64,000 nucleotides of DNA from Ochotona curzoniae (lineage: Eukaryota; Chordata; Mammalia; Lagomorpha; Ochotonidae). The first letter of the stretch is position 1, and every line of letters starts with the position of its first letter. Below, piece by piece: positions 1-10,896 of this stretch. Location: contig NW_024465885.1 of NCBI RefSeq assembly GCF_017591425.1, positions 43,643,001-43,707,000 of the forward strand. The letters are read 5' to 3'. Position numbers and translations under genes: made by a program. The notes beneath the pieces are model-generated. The model saw only the letters and a program-made list of their open reading frames with translations. It made no database searches and had not been told where the DNA came from.

Positions 1-105
1 ATTGCTTATAATTTTCTGGAATTGCAGCCTTCTCCATCCTTGTGTCTTCATGCCCTTAAGCCATCCAGGTGGTGGGGAGAGGCGAGGATCATTGTCCCTT
101 ATGAT

Positions 106-690
106 AGGTGTGTGTGGTGTGTGCATGTAAGGGGCGTGTGGTGTGTCTGTGAGGTGTGGTCTGTGTGGCTGATGCATGGGTATGTTTGCATGGTGAGTAC
201 TGGTGTGTGATGTGTGTGTATGTGTGATGTATGGTATGGTATGTATGTGTGTGTCTGTGGTGTGTGCTATATGTGTATGGTAGGTTGTGTACATGTTTGG
301 GTGTACAGGTTTTGGTGTGTGATGTGATGTGTCTGTATGTGTATGTTTGATGTGTAGCATGGTGTGTGTCTGTGATGTCTGGTGTATCTGTGTGGGGTTT
401 GTATGTGGGTGTGCTTGAGTAGGTACTCGTGTGTGTCTGTGATGTATGCATAGGTGTTTCGTGGGTTGTGTGTGTTTGAGTATCTGTGGAGTATGTACCT
501 ATTATGTGTGGTATGGTATTTGTGTGTTTGTGTGGCTGGGTATTGGTGTGTGGTATGTCTCTCGTGTCTATGTGTTTGGTGTGAGCGTGTGTATGGGTGC
601 GGGTGTGTGGCAGTTGTGTGTGTATTGGTGTCAGTCTGCACATTGCTGTGAGTGTGTATGGCGCTGTGTTAAGTATTGCGAGTGTAGGTG
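106..690. repeat. Degenerate TG-rich minisatellite tract
   Basis: About 580 bases made almost only of TG, GTG, TATG and TGTG words with no single clean period, for example repeated 'gtgtgtctgtg' and 'gtatgtgtg'. It looks like an old, interrupted (TG)n/(TATG)n array. The T/G bias leaves long stop-free His/Thr/Tyr-rich frames on the other strand, which are artefacts of composition. Confidence 0.9.
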
Positions 691-1330
691 TACACACAGA
701 AACAAAAGTCCCGCCTTGTGAAAGGAAACTGGGGTGTCCCGTCCCTCCCCAGGAGCGCGCAGCAGGCAAGTGCAGTGCCAGGCAAAGCTCAGCAGTGTCA
801 CCATTTCCTGTGGGGGCAGCAGAAGCGGTCAGGGCACCGCACCCAAGCAGCCGCATCAGGTCCTAAAGCCAGCGGTGCCCAGTTCTCGCCCCTCTGCTGA
901 CCTTCCATGAGATTTCCACGAGGCATTTGCAGGTCAGGTGGGTGCGCTGTCCTTCACAAAGAGTAGCAGGTTGAGAATATTTCGCCCGCCAACCAACACA
1001 CCCAGCAGCCAAAGATGGGCGCCTCCCAAGTCAGGAACGCTGTGGCGCACACACCATCAGCTGCCTGTCACACACGGAAACAGAAAGCCAGAAGCACTTC
1101 TGACAGCTCTCTGAAAAGGGTGTGTGTGTGCTCTCCTTGTCCACCGACTATTACTGCTCCAGGCCCTCTCGCCCAGAGGCACTGAGTGCGCACAACAAAG
1201 ACCTTTCCCGCACTTCATTACCGCACTGCAGCTAACTGCGCTTTCTGGACTAACAAGGAGTCCGTGGTGTGCGCACACCGAACCTGTTCCTTGGAGACAG
1301 GGAGACATCTCCAGCCGGGAGCAGGGAGAT
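691..1330. other. Unique DNA, no feature seen
   Basis: Moderately GC-rich single-copy sequence. I see no SINE head, poly-A tail, splice-flanked open frame or recognisable motif block. Confidence 0.5.
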
Positions 1331-1520
1331 TCTTGTTATGCCCTGGAAATAGGCTGACATGTAAATATACGACGTGTCTAATTGCCCATAAATGTCATTA
1401 AGTTGAGAAATGTTTTCCACCAAATTAACTTTGACTCATGATGTCTAATTAGCAGGGGAAGAAGAAAAGATAACAACTTATCAGTGGCTGTTTAGGGAAA
1501 CACGCTTGGCGGGCGACTTT
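1331..1520. promoter_or_regulatory. Candidate conserved non-coding element, AT-rich
   Basis: A repeat-free block with closely spaced transcription-factor-like words: two TCTAATTA/TAATTAG homeodomain cores, 'ataaatgtcattaa', an AP-1 site (TGACTCA) and a GATAA motif. This density in otherwise plain DNA is typical of mammalian distal enhancers. Conservation cannot be tested here, so the call is inference from composition. Confidence 0.4.
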
Positions 1521-1632
1521 GGGCCAGCGCCCTGCGTGAGCAGGTATGGTAATTGTCCAAGCCCTGTCTGCATCCAGCCATTACAGCAAGATCTCTTTTC
1601 TGGTGCCAAGAATCTCACAGCTGCCCCCACAG

Positions 1633-1633
<1 letters not shown>

Positions 1634-1683
<50 letters not shown>
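1634..1683. repeat. (TG)25 microsatellite
   Basis: Uninterrupted TG dinucleotide run of about 50 bases, long enough to be length-polymorphic. Confidence 0.98.
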
Positions 1684-1686
<3 letters not shown>

Positions 1687-2043
1687 TTCATTGAACTCTG
1701 GTTTATTAGGAATGCATTTGTGGATGCAGTTGACACATAGGAAATGCAAAGCTGGGAGCAGGATTGGTTCCATCTTCTAACATGCTCGAAGCTTCCAAAG
1801 CAAGTTCGCCTTCATCGTGAAGAACGGAGCACATCCACAAGGTGCTTCGCATGAGAAGCACTTGGCCCTGTGTTTGCATCTGCCAGGGATCCTGTGATTT
1901 AGTTGCTACTACTGTCCCAATTGAGACCCTGGAGTGGAGTGGGGGTTAAGCCTGTCTCTCAGACTCATACCAGGAGTGTTACAAAGGTTCATAACAATGT
2001 GTTTTGGGAAAAAAATGTACAATTTTCTATGTTCTGCATTTTA
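1684..2043. other. Unique DNA, no feature seen
   Basis: AT-moderate sequence without a recognisable repeat or gene signal. Confidence 0.5.
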
Positions 2044-2300
2044 AATTTGTTTTTGTTTATTTGAGAAGCCAGTTTACTCCCCAAATATCCTAAATAGCCC
2101 CCGATTGGAGGCAAACACCAAGAGCTGGGAACAGTGTTGGGAGGTCACCTGTATCCCATACAGACGCTGCTTCAAGTCTTCATTGCTCCACTTCCACTCC
2201 ATCTCCCTGCTAATGCACCTGGGAAAGCAGAGAAGGATGACCCCATTTCTTGGGAACCTGCACCCACATGGGAGAGACAGAAGAAGCTCTAGGCTCCTGT
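2044..2300. mobile_element. Two old C-SINE fragments in opposite orientation
   Basis: Bases 2044-2140 read as an antisense tail and body ('tttatttgagaagccag', 'tttactccccaaat'). Bases about 2145-2300 read sense ('tgctccacttccactcc', 'ctgctaatgcacctgggaaag', 'agaagctctaggctcctg'). Both are diverged. The pair may be one rearranged copy or two independent insertions. Confidence 0.65.
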
Positions 2301-2786
2301 GCCCGATGCCAGTGGAAACCCACGCCCTGAGATCTGAGACTTGCTGGGAGCAGGGAAAGTCTAAAAAGCCCTCCATTTTGCCACCGGAATCCTTGACCTC
2401 CCCACTCAGCCCAGATCCATCTAGGCATGCCCTGTCCCACAGCTAGCCCACATGGAAGTGGCCCCTCTCTTCTGTGTGTGGGCCTAAGACTGTGTGTGGA
2501 AGCCACCCTCTCTGGGCATCAATACTAGTACAAACACAAGCTCCATCTCCAGGGACTGGACAAACACACGCTCACAGTAGAACATGCCTGCAAATGTCAG
2601 ACCCAGGGCTGGACCCTGCACTCTGGGCAGCACACCCCCACAAGGCCATGGATCATCACCCAGATGCCCAGCTGTCATTCCAGGGACAAGGACACTTGAT
2701 ATTTGAATGCTCTGGGTAAAGAGCTTTCTCTCATCATTTCAACTGCATCCTCAAAATGCATATTCAAATTCACACCCCGACAAAGA
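2301..2786. other. Unique DNA, no feature seen
   Basis: GC-moderate single-copy sequence. Short open frames occur on both strands but none has splice or codon-use support. Confidence 0.5.
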
Positions 2787-3098
2787 GGGGATGGCATTGT
2801 GGTATGATGGGTAAAGCCATTGCCATTGATACTGCATCCCCTATAGGTGCCATTCCCATCCAGCTCCCTGCTAATGCACCTGGAAAAGCAACAGAAAATT
2901 TTCCAAGTGTTTGGAACTCTGCATGTGGGAGACCTGGAAGAAGCTCCTGGCTCCTGGCTTCAGCCTGACCCAACCCTGGCCATTAAGGTGAGCAGGGGAG
3001 GAAACCAACAGAGCAAATGAAAGCATGATTGCTTTCTCTCTCTCTCTCTCTCTCTCTGTATGTATGTAACTCTGCCTTTCAAAATAAATGCATATTTT
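2787..3098 (+). mobile_element. C-element SINE (tRNA-derived)
   Basis: Full-length diverged copy: 'ggcattgtggtatgatgggtaaagcc' head region, 'ccagctccctgctaatgc' body, 'gaagaagctcctggctcctgg', an expanded (TC)n stretch at 3032-3057, and the terminal 'actctgcctttcaaaataaat'. Confidence 0.9.
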
Positions 3099-3617
3099 TT
3101 CAAAAAGGGTTGGTGAGAGTTTGGCAAGTGTTTGGGGATAGGGAAGAGAGTAAAAAATGTAGGGGTAAAAACAAATTATAACTGGCACTAGAAATAGAAA
3201 TATTGGTAAGCCAGAGTGCCTGTGAGAGTGGGTTACTTGTTTATTTTCTTTCTTGTTTTTTTAATCTTAGGAATAGCTTAGCATAAATAAGGAAGTGTTG
3301 ATCTGTTTTAACTCCGGGCTATTGTCACTAAGAAAGAGTTCTTACAAGACTCTGTGGACTTCTATGAAGGTTCCAGAAAAACCAAACACATGCCAGAGGG
3401 GTGTGGAGAAGGTCCATCTTGCTGGCAAGCTGGCTTCCTTGACAGCTTGTTCCTGTAGACTGTCTCCTGGCTGAGAAATAAGCTGCATCTCCAAGCAACC
3501 GGCTTGCTACATGGACCAATGAACAAGACGACTGCAAGCTGGGATGCACAGAGGTGGCCTCTGGAGTGATGAAATATTTTCTGACACTTGACACAAGTGT
3601 CAATGACACATTGTGTG
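3099..3617. other. Unique DNA, no feature seen
   Basis: No repeat family or exon recognised. Confidence 0.5.
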
Positions 3618-3895
3618 AAAACCATAGGGAGAGAGAGCAAGATCTTAAATCCACTGGTTCACTCCCTGCAAATAGCCACAATGGCCAGGGGTGGGCCAGT
3701 CCAAAACCAGGAGCCAGGAGCTTATTTTGGGTCTCAGGCATGTGTCCAAGCCTTGGACCATCTTATGTTGCTTTCTCAAGTGCAATAGCAAGGAGCTGAA
3801 TGGAAAGTGAAGCAATCAGGACTTGATCTGGTACCCAAATGGGATGCTGGCACTGCAGGTGGCAGCTTAGTTTGCTGTGCCACAGCATGCCCTTC
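3618..3895 (-). mobile_element. C-element SINE, antisense
   Basis: Antisense copy: 'agagagagcaagatctt', 'ccactggttcactccctgc', 'gccaggagccaggagctt', 'gcaaggagctgaatgg', ending 'gctgtgccacagcatgcc'. The AT tail is not obvious, so the 3' end of the element is probably eroded. Confidence 0.88.
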
Positions 3896-5289
3896 CATTT
3901 TGATTCTGACAACGGAGTTGTGTGGGGGCTCCCAGTGCCTAGCCAATATTTCAGGTGAGAAGTGGGACAAATTCTCAGGCCCACATTCTGCTGACCTTCC
4001 AACATATCAAGACTCTGTGTGTGTCCCAAAAACCCAGGTAATAGGATTTGAATCAGCCAAATAAGGGACCTCAAGTTTGTTCCCAAGAATGTGTCCCTAT
4101 GGCTGTGCCAAGAAGGGGGGGGGCTGGCTTCCTGTTGCTATGGAAACAAGGACCAGGATGGGAGCAGGGAGAGATTCACAAATCTTGTCACCCTCTGTCA
4201 CCCAGTATATAAGACAGAATCCAGGCAGACATGGGGTCCTCTGGTCTCCCACTTCCCAGATGAGAAAGCTGAGTTCAGAGAGAGCCAGGGACTCAAGTAA
4301 ACTCAAGTGACAAGCGTCAGAGCTGAGCTCTCTGTTGCTGGGACACCTTGCCCTCACTAGGTTCCATGAGAGACACAGCCCAAGGAGGAAACCCTTTGCC
4401 TAAATCATATCTCTTTCCTGCCAAAGCACCTAGTAGGTGTTTCATTAATACTTGTTGGAGAACAGTCAATGACTGAATTTCGACTTCCAGAAAGTCAACA
4501 CAGCCCAAGCCTTTCAAGGAGCGCTTTTGTAGCTGCTAGAAATGAACCTGATGGGGTGCCTCCCCTGGAATTTTGAGGTTCAGTAAGCCCAAGGAAGCGG
4601 AAAGGAAGAGCAGCTCTGTCCCCAGAGGAGGTGAAAGTGAAAGCACAGAGCCCTGGGTTTTGGGCTCCAGCCAGGCTCCCTCCTATGGTCTCTGGGATTG
4701 ATCTCAGACTGCTGATTCTCAGAACAGCGTTGGCTGTGGCTGCCTGCTACACAGCCAGAGACACTCCAAAGACTAGCCAGAACCAGCTGTGTAGAAACTC
4801 TAGGTTTGCCAGGATAGAGGCAAGAGTCTGTATGTTCTCTTCTCCCAAGGACCACTGGGAGCATTTCCCAAGGCAGAAATCAAGTGAGGGCGCAGGGTGG
4901 GGAAACCCAGAGGGGAGCAGAGAAAATAGGGGGGAAGAGCTGCACTTGGAGGGAAGTGGCAGTCACCCAAGATTCTCTCAGGTGCAGCCAAGAGCAATTC
5001 AGGTGGTGCAGAGCAGGGTGCTCACACAGGCCCAGGCATTTCCCGTAGCGCACCTGTCATGCCATGGAGCATCCGAGCCCAGGCAGCTTCCTTAGAGCAT
5101 GATGCAAGCCAAGGAGTATCTGTGCACTTCAGCACTGTTCTGGGCTCTCAAGTGGCCCTGGTACTCTCAACAACAGAATGCCTGGGAAGCCCAGGCTCCT
5201 TTCTGCAAGTTCCTTCCCCCTATGGATGACTCAACTGAATAAGAGGAATTGGTTGCATGGCCAGAGTTGTGGAGTAGTCTGCCTAGTCA
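3896..5289. other. Mostly unique DNA with MIR-like and L2-like traces
   Basis: About 4245-4310 ('cagatgagaaagctgag', 'agagagccagggactcaag') resembles the core of a MIR. About 4425-4480 ('ctagtaggtgtttcatt', 'tacttgttggag') resembles the common L2/MIR 3' end. Both are weak eye matches. The rest holds nothing I recognise. Confidence 0.35.
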
Positions 5290-5562
5290 CTGCTTCAAAT
5301 ACAGAGTGACAGAGAAAGAGGAGGAGACAGAAAGAAACTGATACCTCAAATGGGTGCCAATGGCCAGGACTGGACCAGGTCAAAGCAGGAGACATGAGCT
5401 CCATCCAGGTCTCCCATGTGAGTGCAGGGACCTGAGCACTTGGGCCATTCTCTGCTGCTTTATCAGGTACATCGCCAGGGAGGTGACCTGGAAGCAGAGC
5501 AGGTGGAACTCAAACCAGCGCTCATCTGAGGCTTAATATACTGCGTCACAGCACCAACCCCA
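5290..5562 (-). mobile_element. C-element SINE, antisense
   Basis: Diverged antisense copy: 'acagagtgacagagaaag', 'cctcaaatgggtgcc', 'gtctcccatgtgagtgcag', 'ttctctgctgctttatcagg', ending 'ctgcgtcacagcaccaacccc'. Confidence 0.87.
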
Positions 5563-5699
5563 TTCCTTTACTCTTCTTTCAAGAACCTAGGAAATGTGGG
5601 TGCAGAAGCTACCCTGGGCACCAGGTACAGTGGACTCTCTAGCAGGTAACTTTTACCATCTTCAGAGACACACCTGCAAAGTAAAATAAAAGTTTCTGT

Positions 5700-6010
5700 T
5701 TTGAGAAATTCTTTTATTTATTTGAAAGACAGAGTTACACAGAGGAGAGGGAGAGAGATTTTCCAATCGTGGTTTCACGCCCCAAATGGCCTCATAGCCA
5801 GGGCTGAGGCAGGACAAAGCCTGGGGCTTGGAACTCCATCTGGGTCTTCCACGTGCCAGGAACCAAGCACTTGGACCATCTTCTGCTGCTTTCCCAGGCA
5901 CATTAACAGGGAGCTGAATCAGAAGAGGAATAGCCGGGACTTAAATTGTCACCATGTGGGACGCTGGCATCGTAAGAAGCTCCCTCAGCTGCTGTGCTGC
6001 AATAGGAATT
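5700..6010 (-). mobile_element. C-element SINE, antisense
   Basis: Antisense tail 'ttatttatttgaaagacag', then 'gttacacagaggagagg', 'ccccaaatggcctcatag', 'ctgctgctttcccaggcac', ending 'cagctgctgtgctgcaat'. Nearly full length. Confidence 0.9.
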
Positions 6011-6381
6011 CTTGGCTGATGTTAGCGCCAGGCAATGCTTAAGTCCCTTCCACAGCTAGCACGAGGTCACCGTTTCTGGGAATAGCTGTTCCACAATATT
6101 GTTTTGTCCCTAACCATGAGGGAGAGGTCTCTGTACGGTAGCCCAGATGCCGCCATTTGCCTAACCAGTTCTCCAGGCACAACGTACTGACATGATTTCA
6201 CAGGACTGTGGCTGCCTGAATATATGCATGTGGGAAGTTGACTAACCATGCAAAGGGCCACACAGGCACATCCCAGTGTCCGGTGCCTGTCAAAACAACC
6301 AGCGTGGAGTTGTTCATTCTGGTTAGGAACAGGTTTCTCTTCCCAAGCTGTGTACATCACATTAAGAAGTTCACTGAGCAG
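6011..6381. other. Unique DNA, no feature seen
   Basis: Single-copy sequence between two SINEs, with no recognisable element. Confidence 0.5.
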
Positions 6382-6694
6382 GGCCAGTACTACGGCATAC
6401 TGGTTAGGCCTCCACTTGAGATACTGGCATTCCATATGGGCACCAGTTTAAGTCCCGGCTGCTCCACTCCCAATCCAACTCCTTGCTGATGCATCTGGAA
6501 AAGTAAGGAAGGATGACTCAAATGCATCTCCTGGGACACCTGGAAGAAGCTTCTGGCTCCTAGCTTGGGACAGGCTCAGGACTGGCCATTGTGGCCATTT
6601 GGAGCGTGAACTAGCAGGTGGAAGATTCTCTGATTCTTCTCTCTCTATCGCTCCACCTGTCAAATCAACAAAATAAATCTTCAGAAAAAAAAAG
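6382..6694 (+). mobile_element. C-element SINE
   Basis: Sense copy: 'ggcattccatatgggcacc', 'tcccggctgctccactccc', 'gaagaagcttctggctcc', TC-rich stretch, 'tcaacaaaataaatctt' and a poly-A tail. The 5' head is diverged. Confidence 0.9.
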
Positions 6695-7339
6695 TTTGCT
6701 GAAGCCCTCCTCACCCTGACCCCTGCTCTACCACTTGCGCCTCTCCCCTGCCCTACCTGTGCCTGGCACATCTGCACACCAGGGTGTGGGACAGCAGAGG
6801 ATCTGGAACTGCAGTGTAGCTGGGAGCTCTAGTGAGCATCCTGTCCATGTGCTGTCCATGCTGAAGAGTGCTCGGCAGAGGTCCCCCTCACTGAGAGCTG
6901 TTTCTAGAGCAGAGATCACCGTTGGTCTGCGAGTCCATGGGCCACCGAGGTGTTGGCAAGTCCAGGCCCCTGCAGGCAGCTTCATGTGCTGACGGCTGGA
7001 AGCCAACTCATCCAGCACACCTGCCTGTGAGTGCTACCCACACAATCCCCCCAGGGAGCCTATAGGGTTAAACTCACATCCTTCAGTGGCACCTGATCCA
7101 TAACCCATTCTACTGCCTTTCTCTCCTCCCCTACCTCCCCACTGCCTTTCCCGTATTTCCTGGAAGCACCTTCTAAAGATTTACCTTGGAATCCAGCTTG
7201 GAGTGCGCTTCTGGGAGGTCCAAAGGAAAACACCAGGATTCTAAAAGGTGAGTGTTTAAAGCAAATGGCTGGACCCATCTATGGCTTGCTTTAGCCCCTC
7301 CAAAAAGTGATCCCCCTAAGTCTGTCCCAGACCCCTTCT
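6695..7339. other. Unique DNA, no feature seen
   Basis: Single-copy sequence with no element recognised; short unrelated open frames on both strands. Confidence 0.5.
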
Positions 7340-7467
7340 TCAGTGGGGCTAAGCCTCCACCTGCGGCGCTGGCATCCCATTTGGGCACCAGATCAAGTCA
7401 CAACTGCTTCACTTCCAATCCAGCTCCTTGCTAATGCACCAGGGAAAGCAGCAGATGTCTGGATGAG
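7340..7467 (+). mobile_element. C-element SINE, 3'-truncated
   Basis: Only the first third of a sense copy is present: 'taagcctccacctgcggcg', 'ggcatcccatttgggcacc', 'ctgctaatgcaccagggaa'. No tail follows. Confidence 0.85.
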
Positions 7468-7516
7468 ACAGAGATGCAACTAGACCTTGAGAAGATAAAA
7501 GCATGTCATCTTCATT

Positions 7517-7795
7517 TTAACATAAATTTATTTATTTGCAGGGCAGAGAGAGCTCCCACCCACTGTCTCACTCTCCACATACCTGCAGTAGCAATGGCCC
7601 GAGAACCTGACGCTGGGAGCCAGGGACCCAGTCTGGGTCTCCCCCAAGAGTGGCAGGCACACAGTTAAACTAAGCCATTACCTACACCTTGTAGGGTCTG
7701 CATTAGCAGGAAGTTGGAGGAAGGAGTTGGGATCAGCGATCAAACCCTAGCAGCCCAATACGAAGTACGGGTGTCTGGGCTTCAAGGCCATGCCC
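7517..7795 (-). mobile_element. SINE, antisense, CSINE2-like
   Basis: Antisense tail 'aaatttatttatttgcagg', then 'gagagctcccacccactg', 'gggagccagggacccagtc', 'gcattagcaggaagttgg', ending 'gtgtctgggcttcaagg'. The body matches the second lagomorph SINE type better than the main one. It is about 50 bp from the sense fragment at 7340-7467. Confidence 0.75.
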
Positions 7796-8298
7796 TCATT
7801 AAATGTCTGTGAGATTTTCCCCTGAAGCTTCTAGAAGAGCAAAGACACATTGAGCCAAAGAAGCTTGAAAGCTGAGTCTGTCAGAGAGAGAGGGAGAGAG
7901 ATGCAGGCATGAAACAGGCAAGAAGGAAAGGATGAGAAAAAGGAGTGGAGGGAGGAAGAAGAGAGGCAAGAAAGGAAGGGGAAGGAGGAGAGAACGGCAG
8001 TGGTGGGATGAGCACCATCTTCTAGTCGCGCATGCCAGCAGGGTCTTCCATGTTTCTGAGCTGTCATTGAGACCTCAGGAGAGAGCCCAAGGGCTGCACA
8101 CTCGAGCCAACAAAGAGCGCAACTTACGGTGCAGAATTTAAATAGCGCTTCCTGGTTTAAGACTCCAGAACTGGAATGGCCAGTGATGACTAAACTGCTG
8201 CCTTGTCTAGAGGTCAACCGATTTCCCTGCAGAGAAAGCGCATTAGTCCTTCTATGAGTCAGAGTTAGAACAACAGCACTGGGGCAAAGGTGAAAGCA
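7796..8298. repeat. Unique DNA with a purine-rich tract
   Basis: Bases 7878-7996 are almost all purine, with many 'gagag', 'ggaagaag' and 'ggaaagg' words. No clean repeat period. The flanks are unique. Confidence 0.6.
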
Positions 8299-8417
8299 TT
8301 CAATTAAGCACTGCTCGCTTCCGAATACAGCAGAGGAGGGAGAGATGCGATGGTCCCGTTCAATTAAGCACTGCTCGCTTCCAAATATAGCAAAGGAGGG
8401 AGAGATGCGATGGTCCC
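8299..8417. repeat. 60-bp tandem duplication
   Basis: Two adjacent copies (8299-8357 and 8359-8417) of a unit beginning 'ttcaattaagcactgctcg' and ending 'gatgcgatggtccc'. They differ at only three positions, all G/A or C/T, so the duplication is fairly recent. The unit contains CAATTAAG and is not a known SINE or LTR. Confidence 0.95.
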
Positions 8418-8872
8418 TGTGGGCACTGGGGTTACCCCACAATTTCTCTGCCTGGCACACCCTGTGTGGAGTATTCTCCCATTCAGGCACAATGGTGGGT
8501 ATCCTGCAGAGGGATCGCCATCTCCCCCATCCTGGTTCTGTGCCCACTATCTTTCCATGGCAGGAGAAGAATGCAGGGCACAGAGGCAGGGAGAGAGAAT
8601 TGCCAAGGACCGACATCTAATCATCTTTAAGTCACTGGAAGACCATCCTGTGAGGGCCAAGCCAAGGCCCCGGGCCTATGCGTGCATAACAGGAATCATT
8701 GGAGGAACAAGAGCAGGAAAACAGAGAGGACACTCCCACCTGGGCCTGGGGGTCTGGTTCCCGGGAAACCTCAGCCTTTTCGGGCACTGAGGACAGACCT
8801 AAGCACAGACTTCTCCCACCGACTTCCCATCTGCTCAGGCCTCTTGTGTTTTTCCAAGGTTTTTGTTTTTTG
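8418..8872. other. Unique DNA, no feature seen
   Basis: No repeat or exon recognised. Confidence 0.5.
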
Positions 8873-8873
8873 C

Positions 8874-8895
8874 TGATTGATTGATTGATTGATTG
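8874..8895. repeat. (TGAT)n microsatellite
   Basis: Five and a half TGAT units, uninterrupted. Confidence 0.95.
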
Positions 8896-9329
8896 TTCTT
8901 GAGAGCTTACAGTGAAGCAGACAAGTTTCAGTCCCACGTAAATTCAATTCGAAGAACGAATCCATACACAAAAGCCCCAGGCCCGCCTCCCCCTCCCCAT
9001 GCCCCCTGGGGGCTATCTGCAATGGAAAAGGCCCCTTACCTTTGCCTGCCGGCCACACACGCCCCCTTTGGCCATTTACCTCCCCCTTCACCCAAACACA
9101 CCAAGAAGGTGAACAGGGCAGCCACCTACAGAGCTTGAATTTGGAGCAAAAAGTATAGCCCCCAGCTGGCAGCCCCCTCCCCTCCCCAGTGCACCTGCTC
9201 ATTCACACCCATTGCTCTCTCTCCCTTCCTTCCCCTCCCACAATTGCCCCAGACCAGAAAGGAGAGTCTGTGTGGCCAAGCCAGGTACCTGTTGCCCAGC
9301 ATCTCGGCTCACCCACAAATCCTCTTCTG
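8896..9329. other. C-rich unique DNA
   Basis: CCCC/CTCCC-rich single-copy sequence. No element recognised. Confidence 0.5.
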
Positions 9330-9560
9330 CTGTCAGTGACACATGCTTGCCGGCTCATCTGGGTGGCCCAGCCTCATTAGGAAGGGATTTGGGGCCTGTT
9401 AGTTAATTGAGGCCCGTTCCCGCCACCTGCCACTCGCCGGCCTCAGCTGCACACTAACTGCCCCTAATTGTCATCATACGGCCGATCCCCGAGACAACTT
9501 GAGAACAGACCCCGAGCAGCGTGTGCAGCTCCGTGACCGGTTGGGGAGTGGGGTCTGGGT
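9330..9560. promoter_or_regulatory. Candidate conserved non-coding element
   Basis: Repeat-free block with 'gttagttaattgaggcccg', 'ccctaattgtcatcatac' and two other ATTA cores set in GC-rich sequence with several CpGs ('cactcgccggcc', 'catacggccgatc'). Retained CpGs and homeodomain-type cores suggest a developmental enhancer. Inference from composition only. Confidence 0.45.
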
Positions 9561-10896
9561 GCTGTGATGATGCATCAGGGGGCTAGGTGTGCCCAGAGGA
9601 AGGGCACCTTGTGCCAGATTCAGTGTGGAAGTTCATCCTTCGTGATATTCTCCGCTGCTACTTTATGCATCTGGTGAATCAAAGGCTTCATGTGACAAGG
9701 ACAAACTCCACGGCAAACAAATGGCTGAGAGACCCCAGACGGCACCTGCCACAGCTACAGGGCTGCTGGTTTGCACACATACCTTCTCCTAGGGAGTGAG
9801 GGATGATCTGGGTCCTGAACTCCACAAATTTTAACAGGAAAAAAGGTGCAGGAAGGGAGAGGGAAGTGAGGGCAGAGAAACAGAATATGGTCCAGGTAGG
9901 AGATATCTCTCTCTCTCTTTTGTACACACACACAGACACCCCTAGTGAGAAACAGAGCCCAAGACTAATACATTGAATGTGAGAACTCCACATCTATGGA
10001 GAGAGATAAAGAGAGAGGTGGAGGGTGGGAGAGCAAGAAGGAGCACTTAGCATGGGAAAATCCAGAAACCTCATCAGCCAAAATCCTTGATGACATCATA
10101 GCACCAGATCATGGCAAGTGCCACAACTCATTTTATGTGTACGGATTTTGTCACTCAAAGCGCAGCCCAATCCAGGGCCCCCTTCATGAGTTTATCCACT
10201 GGGGTTTCTCACCTGGGACTGGGAAGCATCTGGGAAATTTCTAAGGCTTGCCTGCCTTCTCAGTCGCTTCCTGCTGAATGAGGGGAAGGAGGGGGAAGGA
10301 AAGGGCAACGTCAACCCTGAGCCAAAGAACCACAAGAGAGAAAGCTGAGGAGGAGGAAGGTCTTGTGTGTGGAGCTAAAGGCTGGGGAGGCGCATGGCGT
10401 GGGCACAGCGTGGGTTCCTCGGAGCCTCTCTGCAGCCTCCTCTTGCTCCCCCAGCCCCATCTGCAGGCTTCTAGAAGCAAAATACAAATCAACTAAACTG
10501 CAGGAAAATAGAAAATGAAACCCTAAGCTGGCACCATGTGTAAGTTAGGCTTTTTTAATTGATACTTTTATAAACAATTTTTTTTTTCTAGCAAAGGTGG
10601 GGGAGGGAAGGCAGGAGAGAACGACAGAGGACAGTGCAGGCTTCAGCTGCCAGTCACCAGCATCCCCAACTTCACAGGAACGGTTCCCTTGCCACCCACA
10701 CCCCACAGTCAAACACTGCGGGGAGGGAATGACGTTCGCTATGTTCCGGAAACACCCCAGTTAGCTGCCTAGGCCAAGTCCCCCCGACAACCAAGCAAAC
10801 CCGAAGCCCCTAGTGTGTTTTGCAAAGTTTTGCTGAAAGAAGCCCTCGGGTCTTCCTAGAGCTCACATACACGCCACCACTCCTCAGCAGCAAAGC
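9561..10896. other. Unique DNA, no clear feature
   Basis: Contains a short (TC)n/(CA)n patch near 9905-9940 and a poly-T run near 10577. No exon, SINE or LTR recognised. Confidence 0.5.

Noticed and set aside
89..856. 255-residue minus-strand open frame
   Set aside because: His/Thr/Tyr-rich translation of the TG tract; low complexity, no domain.
7831..8616. 261-residue minus-strand open frame
   Set aside because: Spans the purine-rich tract (Ser/Phe/Leu runs) and the 60-bp duplication; no domain.
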